Assembly: GCA_902489745.1 (NCBI GenBank)
Contig: CABUBB010000007.1
Span: 28,579 to 92,578, forward strand
DNA: 64,000 nt
Direction: 5' to 3'
DNA from: Metaruminococcus_A sp003150405
GTDB lineage: Bacteria > Bacillota > Clostridia > Oscillospirales > Ruminococcaceae
Below the pieces are notes generated by a model. It was given only the letters and a program-made list of their open reading frames with translations. It was not told the DNA's origin and did no database searches. Positions 8,942-18,689 of the stretch are shown piece by piece. Every line of letters starts with the position of its first letter. Position 1 is the stretch's first letter. Both the position numbers and the translations under genes were made by a program.

Positions 8942-9700
8942 TTACTTTTTTGGGGTATTGCGCCCAAAGCGGAGTTCTCCAAACCGAGATTCTCCGGTCT
9001 TGGCTTCATCGCGCGAGCCGGGATACCTTCCGCCAAAAAGCGGCGGCGTATTCGTCACATGCTCGACTGATTTATTTTCAGTTACTGCTTTTTCACTTTT
9101 TTCCTGCGAATCCGCTTGAGAATCCGACACCGCAGTTTCAGTTTTTTGCGCCTCAGCCGCAGCAGGGGCTGAACCCTCTACCAATTTAGAAGAAATACTC
9201 TCAACGGCTTCAGAATCTTTTTCCTTAATCTCCGGAATGGAAGTAATGGTATCCAGATGAGATTTATAAAGCGCCAGTAATTTTGATTTGAAATTGGAGA
9301 CCTCGCGCTGCGTCAACATCAATGTATGCTGCTCTTTTTCAATGTCTTTTTTCATCGAAGCAAGCTGTTTCTGGGAGTTCTCGGTTGCCTCCCGCAGCAA
9401 ATCGTCGCTTTTCAGCTGAGCCTCTGCAATAATCGCATCCGCCTTTTCCTTTGCTTCGCGGACAATGGTATTTCCAAGTTTCTGTGCACCCAGCAATGCT
9501 TCTTTCATGCTGTTTTCATCCTGGCGGTATTCCTCCAGCTTTGTTGCAAGAATCTCCAGTTTTTTCTGGAGTTCGGTATTCTGGGATGTGAGTTCGTTTA
9601 CTTCGGCCGCAATTTCATTTAAGAAAGAATCCACTTCATCGGCTTTATATCCAAATGCGGATTTATCAAAACGCTTTGCAGAAATTTCTTTTGCATTCAC
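8942..9700 (-). CDS. divIVA: DivIVA-family polar/septal scaffold
   Basis: A coiled-coil protein that binds curved membrane at septa and poles. The N-terminal DivIVA motif is clear: a short basic segment, FDKSAFGYKADEVDSFL near residues 11-27, then a long heptad-rich region to about 150. The last 90 residues are low complexity (Ala, Glu, Ser) and probably disordered. It follows ylmH by 14 bases and precedes ileS, the standard Firmicutes order. A role in septum placement or in anchoring sporulation proteins is inferred from family. Confidence 0.92.
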   Translation of the reverse strand: MNAKEISAKRFDKSAFGYKADEVDSFLNEIAAEVNELTSQNTELQKKLEILATKLEEYRQDENSMKEALLGAQKLGNTIVREAKEKADAIIAEAQLKSDDLLREATENSQKQLASMKKDIEKEQHTLMLTQREVSNFKSKLLALYKSHLDTITSIPEIKEKDSEAVESISSKLVEGSAPAAAEAQKTETAVSDSQADSQEKSEKAVTENKSVEHVTNTPPLFGGRYPGSRDEAKTGESRFGELRFGRNTPKK

Positions 9701-9714
9701 TTGGAACGTACCCC

Positions 9715-10467
9715 CTATACATATTTTTGAATGGTAATAAACAGCCTTCCCTTTTTGGTCGGACGAACCTCCCCTGAAAGCAGGAACTTGCCGTAACCTT
9801 TTGCCGAAAAGACATCACCCGGCTGAAGCGGCCGACTGCCAGACTGTACAATCTCATAATTGCAGTTGACAAGACCGCTGCGAATGAGAACAGAAGCTTT
9901 TTCTCTGCTCAGACCGGTTGCTTCGGCGAGAACTGCATCCAAACGAAGAGACGCTACCGTCCCAGTTAATTCCTTAAACTTTGGTTCAAAGGTAATGCCG
10001 TCAAGTATACACGGAGTTAAGGTCACACCAACACGGCCTATTTTTTTAATATTATCAGTAAAATAGTCAAACTGTTTTTCGTACAGACAAACAACAGTTT
10101 GACCATTTCCCACAAGAATGTCACCAATAACTTCACGTCTTACGCCCAACGCCATAAAAGAGCCGAGAAAATCGCGATGTGAAAGCGTTTCACTCTTGCG
10201 GTATTCAAGTTTCAAGCCTACAATGGGAAACAGGGGCGGCTCTGGAGCTATATAATCCGGAAAGATGCCCAACATCCTGCGGACAGCACCTTCGTAGCCG
10301 CCAAAAAACATTCGGTTGCCGCAATGAAGCCGATTTAACTCCTGCTCAGCAAGATGCGCCTGCCGTTCATCCAAAAACATGGTAAAACGAGGTGACATTC
10401 TGCGTTCCGTCTGCACGGCTAAATCAGAAATCCTGGCGGCAAATAATTCATCTTCTCTGGACAACAT
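9715..10467 (-). CDS. ylmH: YlmH-like S4-domain RNA-binding protein
   Basis: The YlmH family has an N-terminal domain of unknown fold and a C-terminal S4 RNA-binding domain. The S4 part is LRLDAVLAEATGLSREKASVLIRSG and onward, near residues 175-225. The N-terminal part carries FLDERQAHLAEQEL near 30, typical of the family. It lies between sepF and divIVA as in Bacillus and Streptococcus. YlmH has been linked to rescue of stalled ribosomes and to division-cluster function in other Firmicutes; nothing here adds to that. The sepF stop is three bases before its ATG. Confidence 0.88.
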   Translation of the reverse strand: MLSREDELFAARISDLAVQTERRMSPRFTMFLDERQAHLAEQELNRLHCGNRMFFGGYEGAVRRMLGIFPDYIAPEPPLFPIVGLKLEYRKSETLSHRDFLGSFMALGVRREVIGDILVGNGQTVVCLYEKQFDYFTDNIKKIGRVGVTLTPCILDGITFEPKFKELTGTVASLRLDAVLAEATGLSREKASVLIRSGLVNCNYEIVQSGSRPLQPGDVFSAKGYGKFLLSGEVRPTKKGRLFITIQKYV

Positions 10468-10470
10468 TGC

Positions 10471-10953
10471 TTAGAAATAAAGGCCGTTGCTTTCAAGTTC
10501 TCCCAAAAGATCACCCATAATATCTACGTTATAAGGCGTAATAATAAAGGTGCTATTGGCAACACGCTTAATCTGCCCATTATTGGCATAGGCAACGCCG
10601 CTCAAAAAGTCAACCAGACGACGGGCGGTGTCTTTATTTGTGGACTCAAGATTCAAAACAACGGTGCGTTTTTCATTGAGATGATCAGCAACCGAGCTTG
10701 CATCCTCAAAATGTTCTGGTTTGACCAAAACAACCTGAAGCTGCGTAGTTGCATGGATGTTGACAACGCGATTACTTTTACCGGAAGGACCCGCTTTGAC
10801 ATTGCCGTGCTTATCCTCGCTGGAATTATAATCAAACGCCTCAGAAGAACGGGAGCGATCTTTGCTAATAAACTCCTCCTGCTCCATTTCCTCCCCTTCG
10901 TAATCATCATCCTCGGCAATAAACACGCCTTTAATTTTATCCATAAAACTCAT
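10471..10953 (-). CDS. sepF: SepF, FtsZ-membrane anchor
   Basis: A cell division protein that bundles FtsZ and ties it to the membrane. MSFMDKIKG at the start forms the amphipathic membrane-binding helix. An acidic linker follows (about 15-60), then the globular SepF domain with residues such as RTVVLNLE and RLVDFLSGVAYANNGQIKRV. GGGAGG lies seven bases before the ATG at 10953; reading frame upstream of it is not conserved. The protein is 160 residues, normal for the family. YlmG, often between sepF and ylmH, is missing here. Confidence 0.93.
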   Translation of the reverse strand: MSFMDKIKGVFIAEDDDYEGEEMEQEEFISKDRSRSSEAFDYNSSEDKHGNVKAGPSGKSNRVVNIHATTQLQVVLVKPEHFEDASSVADHLNEKRTVVLNLESTNKDTARRLVDFLSGVAYANNGQIKRVANSTFIITPYNVDIMGDLLGELESNGLYF

Positions 10954-10973
10954 TGTGTTTCCTCCCTGCGTTT

Positions 10974-11672
10974 TCAGTTCCTTTCGCCAAAAAGGCCACG
11001 CCCTATCCGCACGATATTGCTGCCACAACTGACTGCTTCAACGTAGTCGTAGGACATTCCCATCGACAAAATATTCACATTTCTATTATCTAACTTTTTG
11101 CCCTTTATGTCAATAAGCAAGTTCCGGGCAGCCTCAAAATATTTAGGCCCTTCTCCAACCGGAGGAATGACCATAATGCCCCGCATTCGGATATTGGAAT
11201 AGGATTTTAACCCTTCAAGCAATGCGTCCAGCTGCTGCGGCAAAACTCCATTTTTAGAAACTTCCTGCGCAATATTTACCTCTACAAGAATATCCATAAT
11301 TTTGCCCTGCTGCGCGGCACAACGATCAATTTCAGCCGCGAGTTTTAAAGAATCCACCGACTCTATCATGCTGACCTTGTCCACAACCTGCCGCACCTTA
11401 TTGGTTTGCAGATGACCAATAAAATGAATGTTCTCCCGGCCTAGCTTATATGCTTTGTATTTGGATAAAAGTTCCTGTGCACGATTTTCGCCCAGCAACG
11501 TGATTCCACCGTCTATGGCGATATTGACCAGTTCTGGATCAACTGTCTTGGTCACCGCCATTAAAGAAACATCCGCCAGATCACGGCCGGAGCGTACGCA
11601 TGCCTCTTCAATATTTGCACGGATTCGTTTCAGATTTTCACGTACAATGTCAGGTGATTTTTTTTCCATCAT
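10974..11672 (-). CDS. yggS: YggS/PROSC-family pyridoxal phosphate homeostasis protein
   Basis: A single-domain, alanine-racemase-like TIM barrel that binds PLP and keeps free PLP in balance rather than acting as a known enzyme. The PLP lysine lies in LMAVTKTVDPELV near residue 42. GENRAQELLSKY and HFIGHLQTNKVR are the other family hallmarks, and the phosphate-binding SMGMSYDYVEAV region is near the C-terminus. It overlaps the upstream adaptor gene by 23 bases and precedes sepF by 20, matching the conserved yggS-sepF order. Two adjacent ATGs (11672, 11669) are equally possible starts. Confidence 0.93.
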   Translation of the reverse strand: MMEKKSPDIVRENLKRIRANIEEACVRSGRDLADVSLMAVTKTVDPELVNIAIDGGITLLGENRAQELLSKYKAYKLGRENIHFIGHLQTNKVRQVVDKVSMIESVDSLKLAAEIDRCAAQQGKIMDILVEVNIAQEVSKNGVLPQQLDALLEGLKSYSNIRMRGIMVIPPVGEGPKYFEAARNLLIDIKGKKLDNRNVNILSMGMSYDYVEAVSCGSNIVRIGRGLFGERN

Positions 11673-12876
11673 AAAAATCAGAACCTTTCACGATGATATC
11701 ATCGTAAACACGGACATATTTTTTCAGATCCTCCTCGGTCTCCTTAACGGCGCTGACAAAATAATCCTCCGTCTCGTAGAGAATATCCACCAATTTGAAC
11801 TGCATAATCTGCCCGTATTTAATATAGACCCCTCGTTCACCCTCTACAATATGAAGCGCAGATTTTGGAATGACAATACCTGTATAAGTGTTTAACACGA
11901 CCTCTGCTTCTTCCAGCCGGAGCTTGACAAGATTTTCGGTAATGCGGTCGGATTCAAAAATAACGACTGCTTTTTCTTTGGAAGCTTCATAATTGTTTGA
12001 AACCACTGTGGCGTTTACCGTCTCGTCTCCGGCCGAGTTGAACCGCAAGCCATACTTGCTTCCTTTTTTCAGCTGTGCAGCATCTGAACCATCCATAACA
12101 GCAACGTAGCGCCATTGTACATTGGTTATGATTTTCCCGGCTGCATTTTCATCCACAACCGGTTTTTCCGATGTAAAGAATGCTTCAATCTGCTCAGCGG
12201 TAAGCTGTAATGCATTCTCAAGGTTTACCTGTGATTCATAACCATCCATTTCGTTGACATAATAGCCGGAAACCGGGGCGACAATTTGAGATACCGAACT
12301 GCCGCTTTGTGCCTTTAAAGCATTGATCCGCTCCTGAAGCGCTGTGATACGCACATTAAAATCCGCAACATTGGAAAACAAAATCTGACTGCGGTTGTAG
12401 GAACTGAGAAAGCTGTTTTTGATGCTGTAAAGCGAACTGATGTCATGACTGAGCAAAGCTCCAATATATTCATCGTTCACCGAACTGATTTGCCGGTTTA
12501 AAGAACTTGCCTGCGTTCCCGCAGTTGCCCCGGCAGACTGAGACTCTTTTACCGTTTGGAGCTCTTCTTCCAGCCGCGCTGCCTCTGCCATATTAGCGAT
12601 GTCCTGTTCGCTGGGATACATTTTTGCAATAACGGAATTTTTAGCAACCTTATCTCCGTTGCGAATTTCGTAACTGACCGCACCGGAAATCGAATCCGTC
12701 AGCAGTGTTTCATCCCGGCAAATAATGCCTTTGGCAGAGAATGAGTCGTTGACTTCACTTTTATAAGCGGTCTGGACAACATAGGGATTGCTGAATGCAA
12801 TGTAAAGCTGTATTCCAATAACTGCAACCAACAGGACCGCCAAAACACCCAACAGGATTTTTGGTAGTTTTGCCAT
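11650..12876 (-). CDS. HlyD-like membrane-anchored adaptor protein
   Basis: One N-terminal membrane segment (about residues 7-27) is followed by an extracytoplasmic region. That region has a split biotinyl-lipoyl-like half (GAVSYEIRNGDKVAKNSVIAKMY), a helical hairpin likely to form coiled coil (about 95-200), the second half (IVAPVSGYYVNEMDGYE) and a beta-barrel tail. This is the layout of membrane fusion/adaptor proteins of efflux systems. No transporter or outer partner is encoded beside it; it sits between hfq and yggS and overlaps yggS. A cell-envelope role tied to division is therefore as likely as efflux. GAGG precedes the ATG. Confidence 0.72.
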   Translation of the reverse strand: MAKLPKILLGVLAVLLVAVIGIQLYIAFSNPYVVQTAYKSEVNDSFSAKGIICRDETLLTDSISGAVSYEIRNGDKVAKNSVIAKMYPSEQDIANMAEAARLEEELQTVKESQSAGATAGTQASSLNRQISSVNDEYIGALLSHDISSLYSIKNSFLSSYNRSQILFSNVADFNVRITALQERINALKAQSGSSVSQIVAPVSGYYVNEMDGYESQVNLENALQLTAEQIEAFFTSEKPVVDENAAGKIITNVQWRYVAVMDGSDAAQLKKGSKYGLRFNSAGDETVNATVVSNNYEASKEKAVVIFESDRITENLVKLRLEEAEVVLNTYTGIVIPKSALHIVEGERGVYIKYGQIMQFKLVDILYETEDYFVSAVKETEEDLKKYVRVYDDIIVKGSDFYDGKKIT

Positions 12877-12878
12877 TG

Positions 12879-13121
12879 TTATTCCTCTTTTAAGCTGTTG
12901 TTGGCGTCAAATATTTGGATGCTCTTGGTGGGGATAATAGTTGACACGGCATGTTTATAAACAAGGCTCTGCTTACCGTCACTATCCAACACAATGGTGT
13001 AATTGTCAAACCCTTTTACCACTCCCCGAAACTGGAACCCATTAGTCAGATAAATGGTGACTGGTTTACGATCTTTACGAGCGGCGTTGAGAAACACGTC
13101 CTGCAAATTAATGTTGTTCAT
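12879..13121 (-). CDS. hfq: RNA chaperone Hfq
   Basis: An Sm-like protein that forms hexameric rings and binds small RNAs and A-rich mRNA. It is 80 residues long. The Sm1 region is IYLTNGFQFRGVVKGFDNYT near residues 23-42, and Sm2 is YKHAVSTIIP near 57, equivalent to the usual YKHAIST. The N-terminal QDVFLNAARKDR segment is typical. It overlaps miaA by four bases (ATGA), the widespread miaA-hfq arrangement, so the two are translationally coupled. Confidence 0.97.
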   Translation of the reverse strand: MNNINLQDVFLNAARKDRKPVTIYLTNGFQFRGVVKGFDNYTIVLDSDGKQSLVYKHAVSTIIPTKSIQIFDANNSLKEE

Positions 13122-14077
13122 AACGATTCACCTTTCTTATCAAGTTGAAACTCACGGCAAATAAGGTTAAACGCCGTTTCTTCCAGTTGTGCTGGTTCAA
13201 GTTCGTCAAGATACAGCCAGTGGATGCGTTCATCCCGCCGGAACCAGGTAAGTTGCCGTTTGGCGTAATGCCGCGTTTCCTGTTTAATACGCGCGACTGC
13301 CTCCTCCAAACTGCATGTCCTATTAAAGTAACCTTCCAGTTCTTTGTAGCCGATTGCCTGATAGGCTGTCGCCTTATTAGGAAGCGCCAATACTCGGCGC
13401 GCTTCTTCCAAAAGACCTTGTTCCATCATAGAGTCGACCCTGGTATTGATTCTATCATAAAGAACCTGTCGATTTTTCGCCGATAAGCCAATCATACAAA
13501 GATGATAAGGGGACGGTTTTTCCCGGCTTCGGCGTTGGTGTTCGCTCATTGGTATACCGGTAAGGCGGTACACCTCAATGGCGCGGACAATGCGATTGCC
13601 ATTGTTGGGATGAAGTGCCGCAGCCGATTGCGGATCAAAGACAGCAAGCTCCCGCAAAAGCGCCTCCCCTCCTTCGATTTTTAAACGCTCCAACAGCTTC
13701 AGCCGCAGCTCAGGATTGGATTCAATTTCCTGAAATGAAATGTTGTTTACAAGGCTTGAAACATACAGACCTGTTCCGCCAACCAGCATTGGAAGAGCAC
13801 CGCGCCCGGAAATCTCCTGAATAACAGCAGAGGCCTGCTGCACATACTCCGCGACATTGTAAGGAACTGAACAATCCAAAAAATCCAACAGATGATGCGG
13901 AACGCCGGCAATTTCCTCAGAGGTGGGCTTAGCAGTTGCAATGCGCATTTGCCGGTAAACCTGCATAGAATCCGCCGACACAATCTCGGAGTTCAGCCGT
14001 TTGGCAAGCTCAACGGAAAGGGCGGTTTTGCCGCTGCCAGTCGGCCCGACAATGACTGCAAGTGGTATTTGTTTCAT
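13118..14077 (-). CDS. miaA: tRNA dimethylallyltransferase
   Basis: MiaA transfers a dimethylallyl group to N6 of A37 in tRNAs reading codons that start with U. The P-loop GPTGSGKTALSVELAK is near residue 11, and DSMQVYRQMRIATAKPT near 36 is the substrate-binding segment. QETRHYAKRQLTWFRRD near 270 is another family hallmark. In this window miaB, which adds the methylthio group to the same base, lies upstream in the same run of genes. Three bases separate it from mutL. Confidence 0.97.
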   Translation of the reverse strand: MKQIPLAVIVGPTGSGKTALSVELAKRLNSEIVSADSMQVYRQMRIATAKPTSEEIAGVPHHLLDFLDCSVPYNVAEYVQQASAVIQEISGRGALPMLVGGTGLYVSSLVNNISFQEIESNPELRLKLLERLKIEGGEALLRELAVFDPQSAAALHPNNGNRIVRAIEVYRLTGIPMSEHQRRSREKPSPYHLCMIGLSAKNRQVLYDRINTRVDSMMEQGLLEEARRVLALPNKATAYQAIGYKELEGYFNRTCSLEEAVARIKQETRHYAKRQLTWFRRDERIHWLYLDELEPAQLEETAFNLICREFQLDKKGESL

Positions 14078-14080
14078 AAC

Positions 14081-16030
14081 TTACCTGCCAAACAATTTAT
14101 TAATTTTCGCTTTTGTCCAAACCTGGATGACCGGACGGCCATGCGGGCAGTACCGTATGGCGTCGTCATAATACACCCGTTCCAAAAGCGTTTGCAGCTC
14201 CAGCGGTTCGTTTTTATCGTGCGCTTTAACTGCAGCCTTACAGGCTACGGAATGAAATAGATCATCTAAAATTTGCGGTATGGGATCATGTTTATGGTTT
14301 TTTAGATTGATGGCGATTTCTGCAAGAAGCTGAGAAGCGTCATGCTGATCGAGCAAAGCAGGAATCTCCCGGACAAGAAGCATGGAATTACCAAAATCCT
14401 CGACTAAAAAACCAAGTTGATCGACAACATCCAGATTTGAAAGCACCGCGTCACATTCTTCGGAAGAGAGTGTTACAGTGAAGGGTGAAAGCAAAACCTG
14501 ATGATCCAAAGGTTTGCGTTCTGAATGCAACTTTTCATATAAAATTCGCTCATGCGCTGCGTGCTTGTCCACCAAAATCAAGGAATCACTCACCTCAGCG
14601 AGTATATAGGTTCTGAAAACTTCGCCAATCAAGCGAATGGGCGGACGTTCCAGAACTTCCGGCTGAGCTGTTTTCTGTATTTCTGCTTGCTGCACTAATC
14701 CAGGCGAGACTAGAGCAGAAGACGACGGCTGGAACATTTCCGGTTTCAAAAATTGAAATGTATCCTCTGGGGCCTCCAAAACACCCTGTTCTTCCCTCTG
14801 CGCTTGATAGCGAACCGACGGTTCAGCAACCCGGCGTTCCGGTGAGAAATTTCTCTCACCATACCGAACTGGTATTTCCTGCGGTACGGAAACCGCCTGC
14901 TCCAGTGAGGAGGTTTCCTGTCGTATTGGTTCCAATGCTGCAGAAGATTGGGAAAACGCCTGCTGATCGCCCGTATCTGGTGTAAAGACTGATTGTCTCA
15001 CCGAGGGCGAAAGGATAGGCGGTTCCTTTTGTTTCACAACATCGTTTTGACTAATGGAGCTCTTGACTGCAAAATACAAACAGTCAAACACACTTTTTTC
15101 ATTTGCAAACCGGACCTCGGTTTTTGTTGGATGAACATTGACATCCACAAACTCATAAGGGACCTTAATGTTCAATACGCAGGCCGGGAATTTACCGGTC
15201 ATGATAGAATGCCGGTAGCCTTCATCCAACGCAATCGAACAGGTTCGCGATTTGATGTAGCGCCCATTGACAAAAAAGTGCTGCATAGAACGGTTGGGAC
15301 GTGCGCTCATTGGGATGCTGATGAACCCTTCAGCGGAAATATCACCAAACTGGTACTGCACCGGCATCAGAGTAGCGGCAAATTTCTGCCCGTAAACCGC
15401 ATAAATAGCGGAATACAGTCTGCCGTCTCCCGGTGTTTGCAAAACCCTTTGATTATCTTTGATAAACGTAATGGAAACCGCAGGATTGGACAATGCAATT
15501 CGATTGATGATATTTGCAACCATATTGGCTTCCGAAGTGGCCTTTTTCAAAAACTTTAACCGAGCCGGAACATTATAAAACAAATCGCGGATGATAATGG
15601 TCGTACCGTCCGGACAGCCCGCTTCTTCAAGTGCGACTTGCTCGCCGCCTTCCAGCTTAATGTGAGTTCCCAAAGCGCAATCCGGCATTTTCGTAAGCAT
15701 TTCCACTCTGGTAACCGCACATACCGACGCAAGCGCCTCGCCGCGGAAGCCAAGCGTTCCAATATGCAAAAGATCTCCTTCATCCCGCACCTTGCTGGTT
15801 GCATGACGCAAGAATGCCGTCGGAACATCTTCCGGTGCAATTCCACAGCCGTTGTCGGTAATACGGATATACTCAATACCACCATTTTTAATTTCTACCG
15901 TAACCGCGGTTGCCCCAGCGTCAATGGAATTTTCCACCAATTCTTTTACAACCGAAGCGGGGCGGTCAATTACCTCGCCCGCGGCGATCTGTTCAGATAC
16001 TTCTTTGGATAGGACATTGATCTTAGGCAA
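14081..16030 (-). CDS. mutL: DNA mismatch repair protein MutL (endonuclease type)
   Basis: A GHKL ATPase that couples mismatch recognition to strand removal. N-terminal ATPase motifs are ELVENSIDAGATAV near residue 32 and DNGCGI near 58. A variable Pro/Gln/Ser linker runs about 330-450. The C-terminal domain carries DKHAAHERILYE, a D-x-H-A-x2-E-x4-E metal motif, plus ACKAAVKAHD and CPHGRP. Together these mark the nicking type of MutL found in organisms without MutH. The usual Gln of the motif is Lys here. mutS lies 13 bases upstream. Confidence 0.96.
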   Translation of the reverse strand: MPKINVLSKEVSEQIAAGEVIDRPASVVKELVENSIDAGATAVTVEIKNGGIEYIRITDNGCGIAPEDVPTAFLRHATSKVRDEGDLLHIGTLGFRGEALASVCAVTRVEMLTKMPDCALGTHIKLEGGEQVALEEAGCPDGTTIIIRDLFYNVPARLKFLKKATSEANMVANIINRIALSNPAVSITFIKDNQRVLQTPGDGRLYSAIYAVYGQKFAATLMPVQYQFGDISAEGFISIPMSARPNRSMQHFFVNGRYIKSRTCSIALDEGYRHSIMTGKFPACVLNIKVPYEFVDVNVHPTKTEVRFANEKSVFDCLYFAVKSSISQNDVVKQKEPPILSPSVRQSVFTPDTGDQQAFSQSSAALEPIRQETSSLEQAVSVPQEIPVRYGERNFSPERRVAEPSVRYQAQREEQGVLEAPEDTFQFLKPEMFQPSSSALVSPGLVQQAEIQKTAQPEVLERPPIRLIGEVFRTYILAEVSDSLILVDKHAAHERILYEKLHSERKPLDHQVLLSPFTVTLSSEECDAVLSNLDVVDQLGFLVEDFGNSMLLVREIPALLDQHDASQLLAEIAINLKNHKHDPIPQILDDLFHSVACKAAVKAHDKNEPLELQTLLERVYYDDAIRYCPHGRPVIQVWTKAKINKLFGR

Positions 16031-16043
16031 GGCTCCACCTCCA

Positions 16044-18647
16044 TTAATCGAGCAATTTTTTCAGTTCAAACAGACTGTTTAAGGCCTCTATGGGAGTCAG
16101 GGTATCCAAATTGATACTCTTTATTTTTTCTACTACCTTAGACTGGTTGGAAGGACCAAAGGAAATTTGAGCTGGAATATCGGACGACACTTTCTGGGTA
16201 ACTGCTGCCGGGGTGCCCACTCCTTCTTCAAGCTCCTGCAAAACCTCTTTGGCCCGATTGATAACTCCCTTGGGCACACCGGCGAGCTTTGCCACCTCAA
16301 TGCCGTAGCTGTCATCCGCGCCGCCGGGGATAATCTTTCGCAGGAAGGTAATATCATCACCGCGTTTTTTGACTGCGATGTTGTAGTTCTTCACACAGGG
16401 ATAGAGCTGCTCGAGCGCCGTAAGCTCATGATAATGAGTGGCAAACATCGTCTTGGTTTTTAAGCCCCGTGTGTTGATGATGTATTCAATAACGGCGCGG
16501 GCAATACTCATACCGTCAAAGGTGGAGGTTCCGCGTCCAATTTCATCCAAGATAACAAAGCTCCGTGACGTTGCATTGTGCAGAATGTCAGAGACCTCAC
16601 TCATTTCCACCATGAAGGTGGACTGCCCGGAGGCCAAATCGTCCGAAGCACCAACGCGGGTAAAGATTTTATCCACCACTGTTAAGGTCGCGGAGCGTGC
16701 CGGAACAAAGCAGCCGATCTGCGCCATCAGCAAAATTAATGCGTTTTGACGCATATAGGTGGATTTACCTGCCATATTCGGCCCAGTGATAATAAGCACT
16801 CGATTGCCTGATGCATCAAAATATGCATCGTTTGGGACAAACATCCCGCCGGAGAGCTTTTCCACAACCGGGTGACGTCCATCCTTAATTTCAATTTTAT
16901 CCTCTGTCGTAAACTGTGGGCAGACATATTGATTTTCAAAAGAAACCTCAGCAAAGGAGCAAAGGACGTCCAGCATAGCAAGGGCAGACGCCGTCGCCTG
17001 TACGGCAGTGAGTTTCTTTGCGACATAAATACAGAGTTCGTCAAATATCCCCTGTTCAAGAACAATCATTCGCTCGCTTGCATGAAGCACCTTCGACTCC
17101 AAATCCTTAAGCTCCTGGGTGATATAACGCTCACAATTAGCAAGAGTCTGTTTGCGGATATAGGTCTCCGGCACCAATTCCAAGTAGGACTTCGTCACCT
17201 CTATGTAGTAACCAAAAACCCGGTTATAGCCAATTTTTAGATTTTTAATGCCGGTTTTTTCTTTTTCGCGTTCTTCAATAGCCGCAATAAAGGCTTTGGC
17301 GTTGGTGTAAAGGCCGCGCAGTTCATCCAACTCCTGGTTAAAGCCATCGTTAATGACACCGCCCTCCTTCAAGTTCACCGGCGGCTGGTTTTTTATAGCT
17401 TTGTCAACTACATTGCGGATATCCTGCATTGTGTCAATGTCCTCGTTGAGCTCTTTTAAAAGCGCCGAGGTACAACCGGAGAGATATTCCTTAATTTCCG
17501 GCAAGCGCGCCGCTGAAAAACTAAGCGCCTTTAAATCACGCGGACCGGCCGAACGGAAGATAACGCGGGTCATCAGCCGTTCCAGGTCATAGACATCGTT
17601 TAAAAGTTCCATCAACCGGGAACGCAGGATAGCGTTGCCATAAAGCTCCTGTACCGCAGAGTGGCGTCTGGTAATCTGTGCAATGTTTAAAAGCGGCTGC
17701 TCCAGCACTTTGCGGAGCTGGCGCTTTCCCATAGAAGTACGGGTTTTATCCAAAACCCAAAGCAGGGAACCTTTTTTCTCTTTGGTGCGCATGGTTTCAG
17801 TGAGTTCCAGATTGCGGCGGGCGTTCAGATCGAGCATCATATACTGCTCATTGTGGTAAACCCGCAGGTTCATCAACCGCTTACTTCCCTGTTTTTGGGT
17901 CGTATTAACATATTGAATGAGAACGCCAAGTGAAATTATGGCCTCTTCAGAGGGTTCTATCTCTTTGAGGAGTTCCGGAGTTTCAACAAAATGAGTCTTG
18001 AGCACGCTCTCGGCAAAGGGGAGCTTACACTCTTCCGCATCATCAATATCAACGACGCAGCCCAGACGCTCCTTGATAAAAGCGGTCAGCTGCTTCAGAG
18101 AAAGGCAGGCGTCATTCATCAGAATTTCCGCCGGCATATACCGGGAAAGCTCGTTGATCACAGCCTGTTCTACATCACGTTCGGTCTGAAAGGTCACATG
18201 GACTTCCCCGGTGGAAACATCTGCAAAGGAAACCGCATACGCCTTTTTGTTTATGTAAATGCTGGCGATGTAATTGTTTCGCGCTTCGTCCAGCATATTA
18301 TTGTCGGTTACTGTACCCGGCGTTACAATGCGAACAATGTCCCGTTTGACAATACCTTTTGCTTCAGCCGGATTCTCCATCTGCTCACAGATGGCTACTT
18401 TATAGCCTTTGTCTATTAAACGCTTAATGTAAATTTCACAGCTGTGGTAAGGAACGCCGCACATAGGCGCGCGTTCCTCCAAACCGCAGTCACGGCCGGT
18501 GAGGGTCAATTCCAGTTCCCGCGACGCGAGCTTCGCGTCCTCAAAAAACATTTCATAGAAATCGCCCAGACGAAAAAATAAAATCTGGTCTTTGTGCTGT
18601 TCTTTGATCGCAAGATATTGCTGCATCATAGGAGAGAGATTTGCCAA
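16044..18647 (-). CDS. mutS: DNA mismatch repair protein MutS
   Basis: MutS recognises mismatches and small loops. The N-terminal mismatch-binding domain has the Phe-x-Glu motif in GDFYEMF. The C-terminal ABC ATPase shows Walker A GPNMAGKSTYMRQ near residue 608, VILDEIGRGTSTFDG, and a His-containing TMFATHYHEL switch. The last 90 residues end in a helix-turn-helix dimer region. I prefer the TTG at 18647, a few bases after GGTGAAGAAG, giving MANLSPMMQQY, the usual MutS start. A TTG ten codons earlier would add an unconserved stretch. Confidence 0.96.
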   Translation of the reverse strand: MANLSPMMQQYLAIKEQHKDQILFFRLGDFYEMFFEDAKLASRELELTLTGRDCGLEERAPMCGVPYHSCEIYIKRLIDKGYKVAICEQMENPAEAKGIVKRDIVRIVTPGTVTDNNMLDEARNNYIASIYINKKAYAVSFADVSTGEVHVTFQTERDVEQAVINELSRYMPAEILMNDACLSLKQLTAFIKERLGCVVDIDDAEECKLPFAESVLKTHFVETPELLKEIEPSEEAIISLGVLIQYVNTTQKQGSKRLMNLRVYHNEQYMMLDLNARRNLELTETMRTKEKKGSLLWVLDKTRTSMGKRQLRKVLEQPLLNIAQITRRHSAVQELYGNAILRSRLMELLNDVYDLERLMTRVIFRSAGPRDLKALSFSAARLPEIKEYLSGCTSALLKELNEDIDTMQDIRNVVDKAIKNQPPVNLKEGGVINDGFNQELDELRGLYTNAKAFIAAIEEREKEKTGIKNLKIGYNRVFGYYIEVTKSYLELVPETYIRKQTLANCERYITQELKDLESKVLHASERMIVLEQGIFDELCIYVAKKLTAVQATASALAMLDVLCSFAEVSFENQYVCPQFTTEDKIEIKDGRHPVVEKLSGGMFVPNDAYFDASGNRVLIITGPNMAGKSTYMRQNALILLMAQIGCFVPARSATLTVVDKIFTRVGASDDLASGQSTFMVEMSEVSDILHNATSRSFVILDEIGRGTSTFDGMSIARAVIEYIINTRGLKTKTMFATHYHELTALEQLYPCVKNYNIAVKKRGDDITFLRKIIPGGADDSYGIEVAKLAGVPKGVINRAKEVLQELEEGVGTPAAVTQKVSSDIPAQISFGPSNQSKVVEKIKSINLDTLTPIEALNSLFELKKLLD

Positions 18648-18689
18648 CTTCTTCACCGCCGTTAAAAATTGTGTCAAATAAGAAACTGT

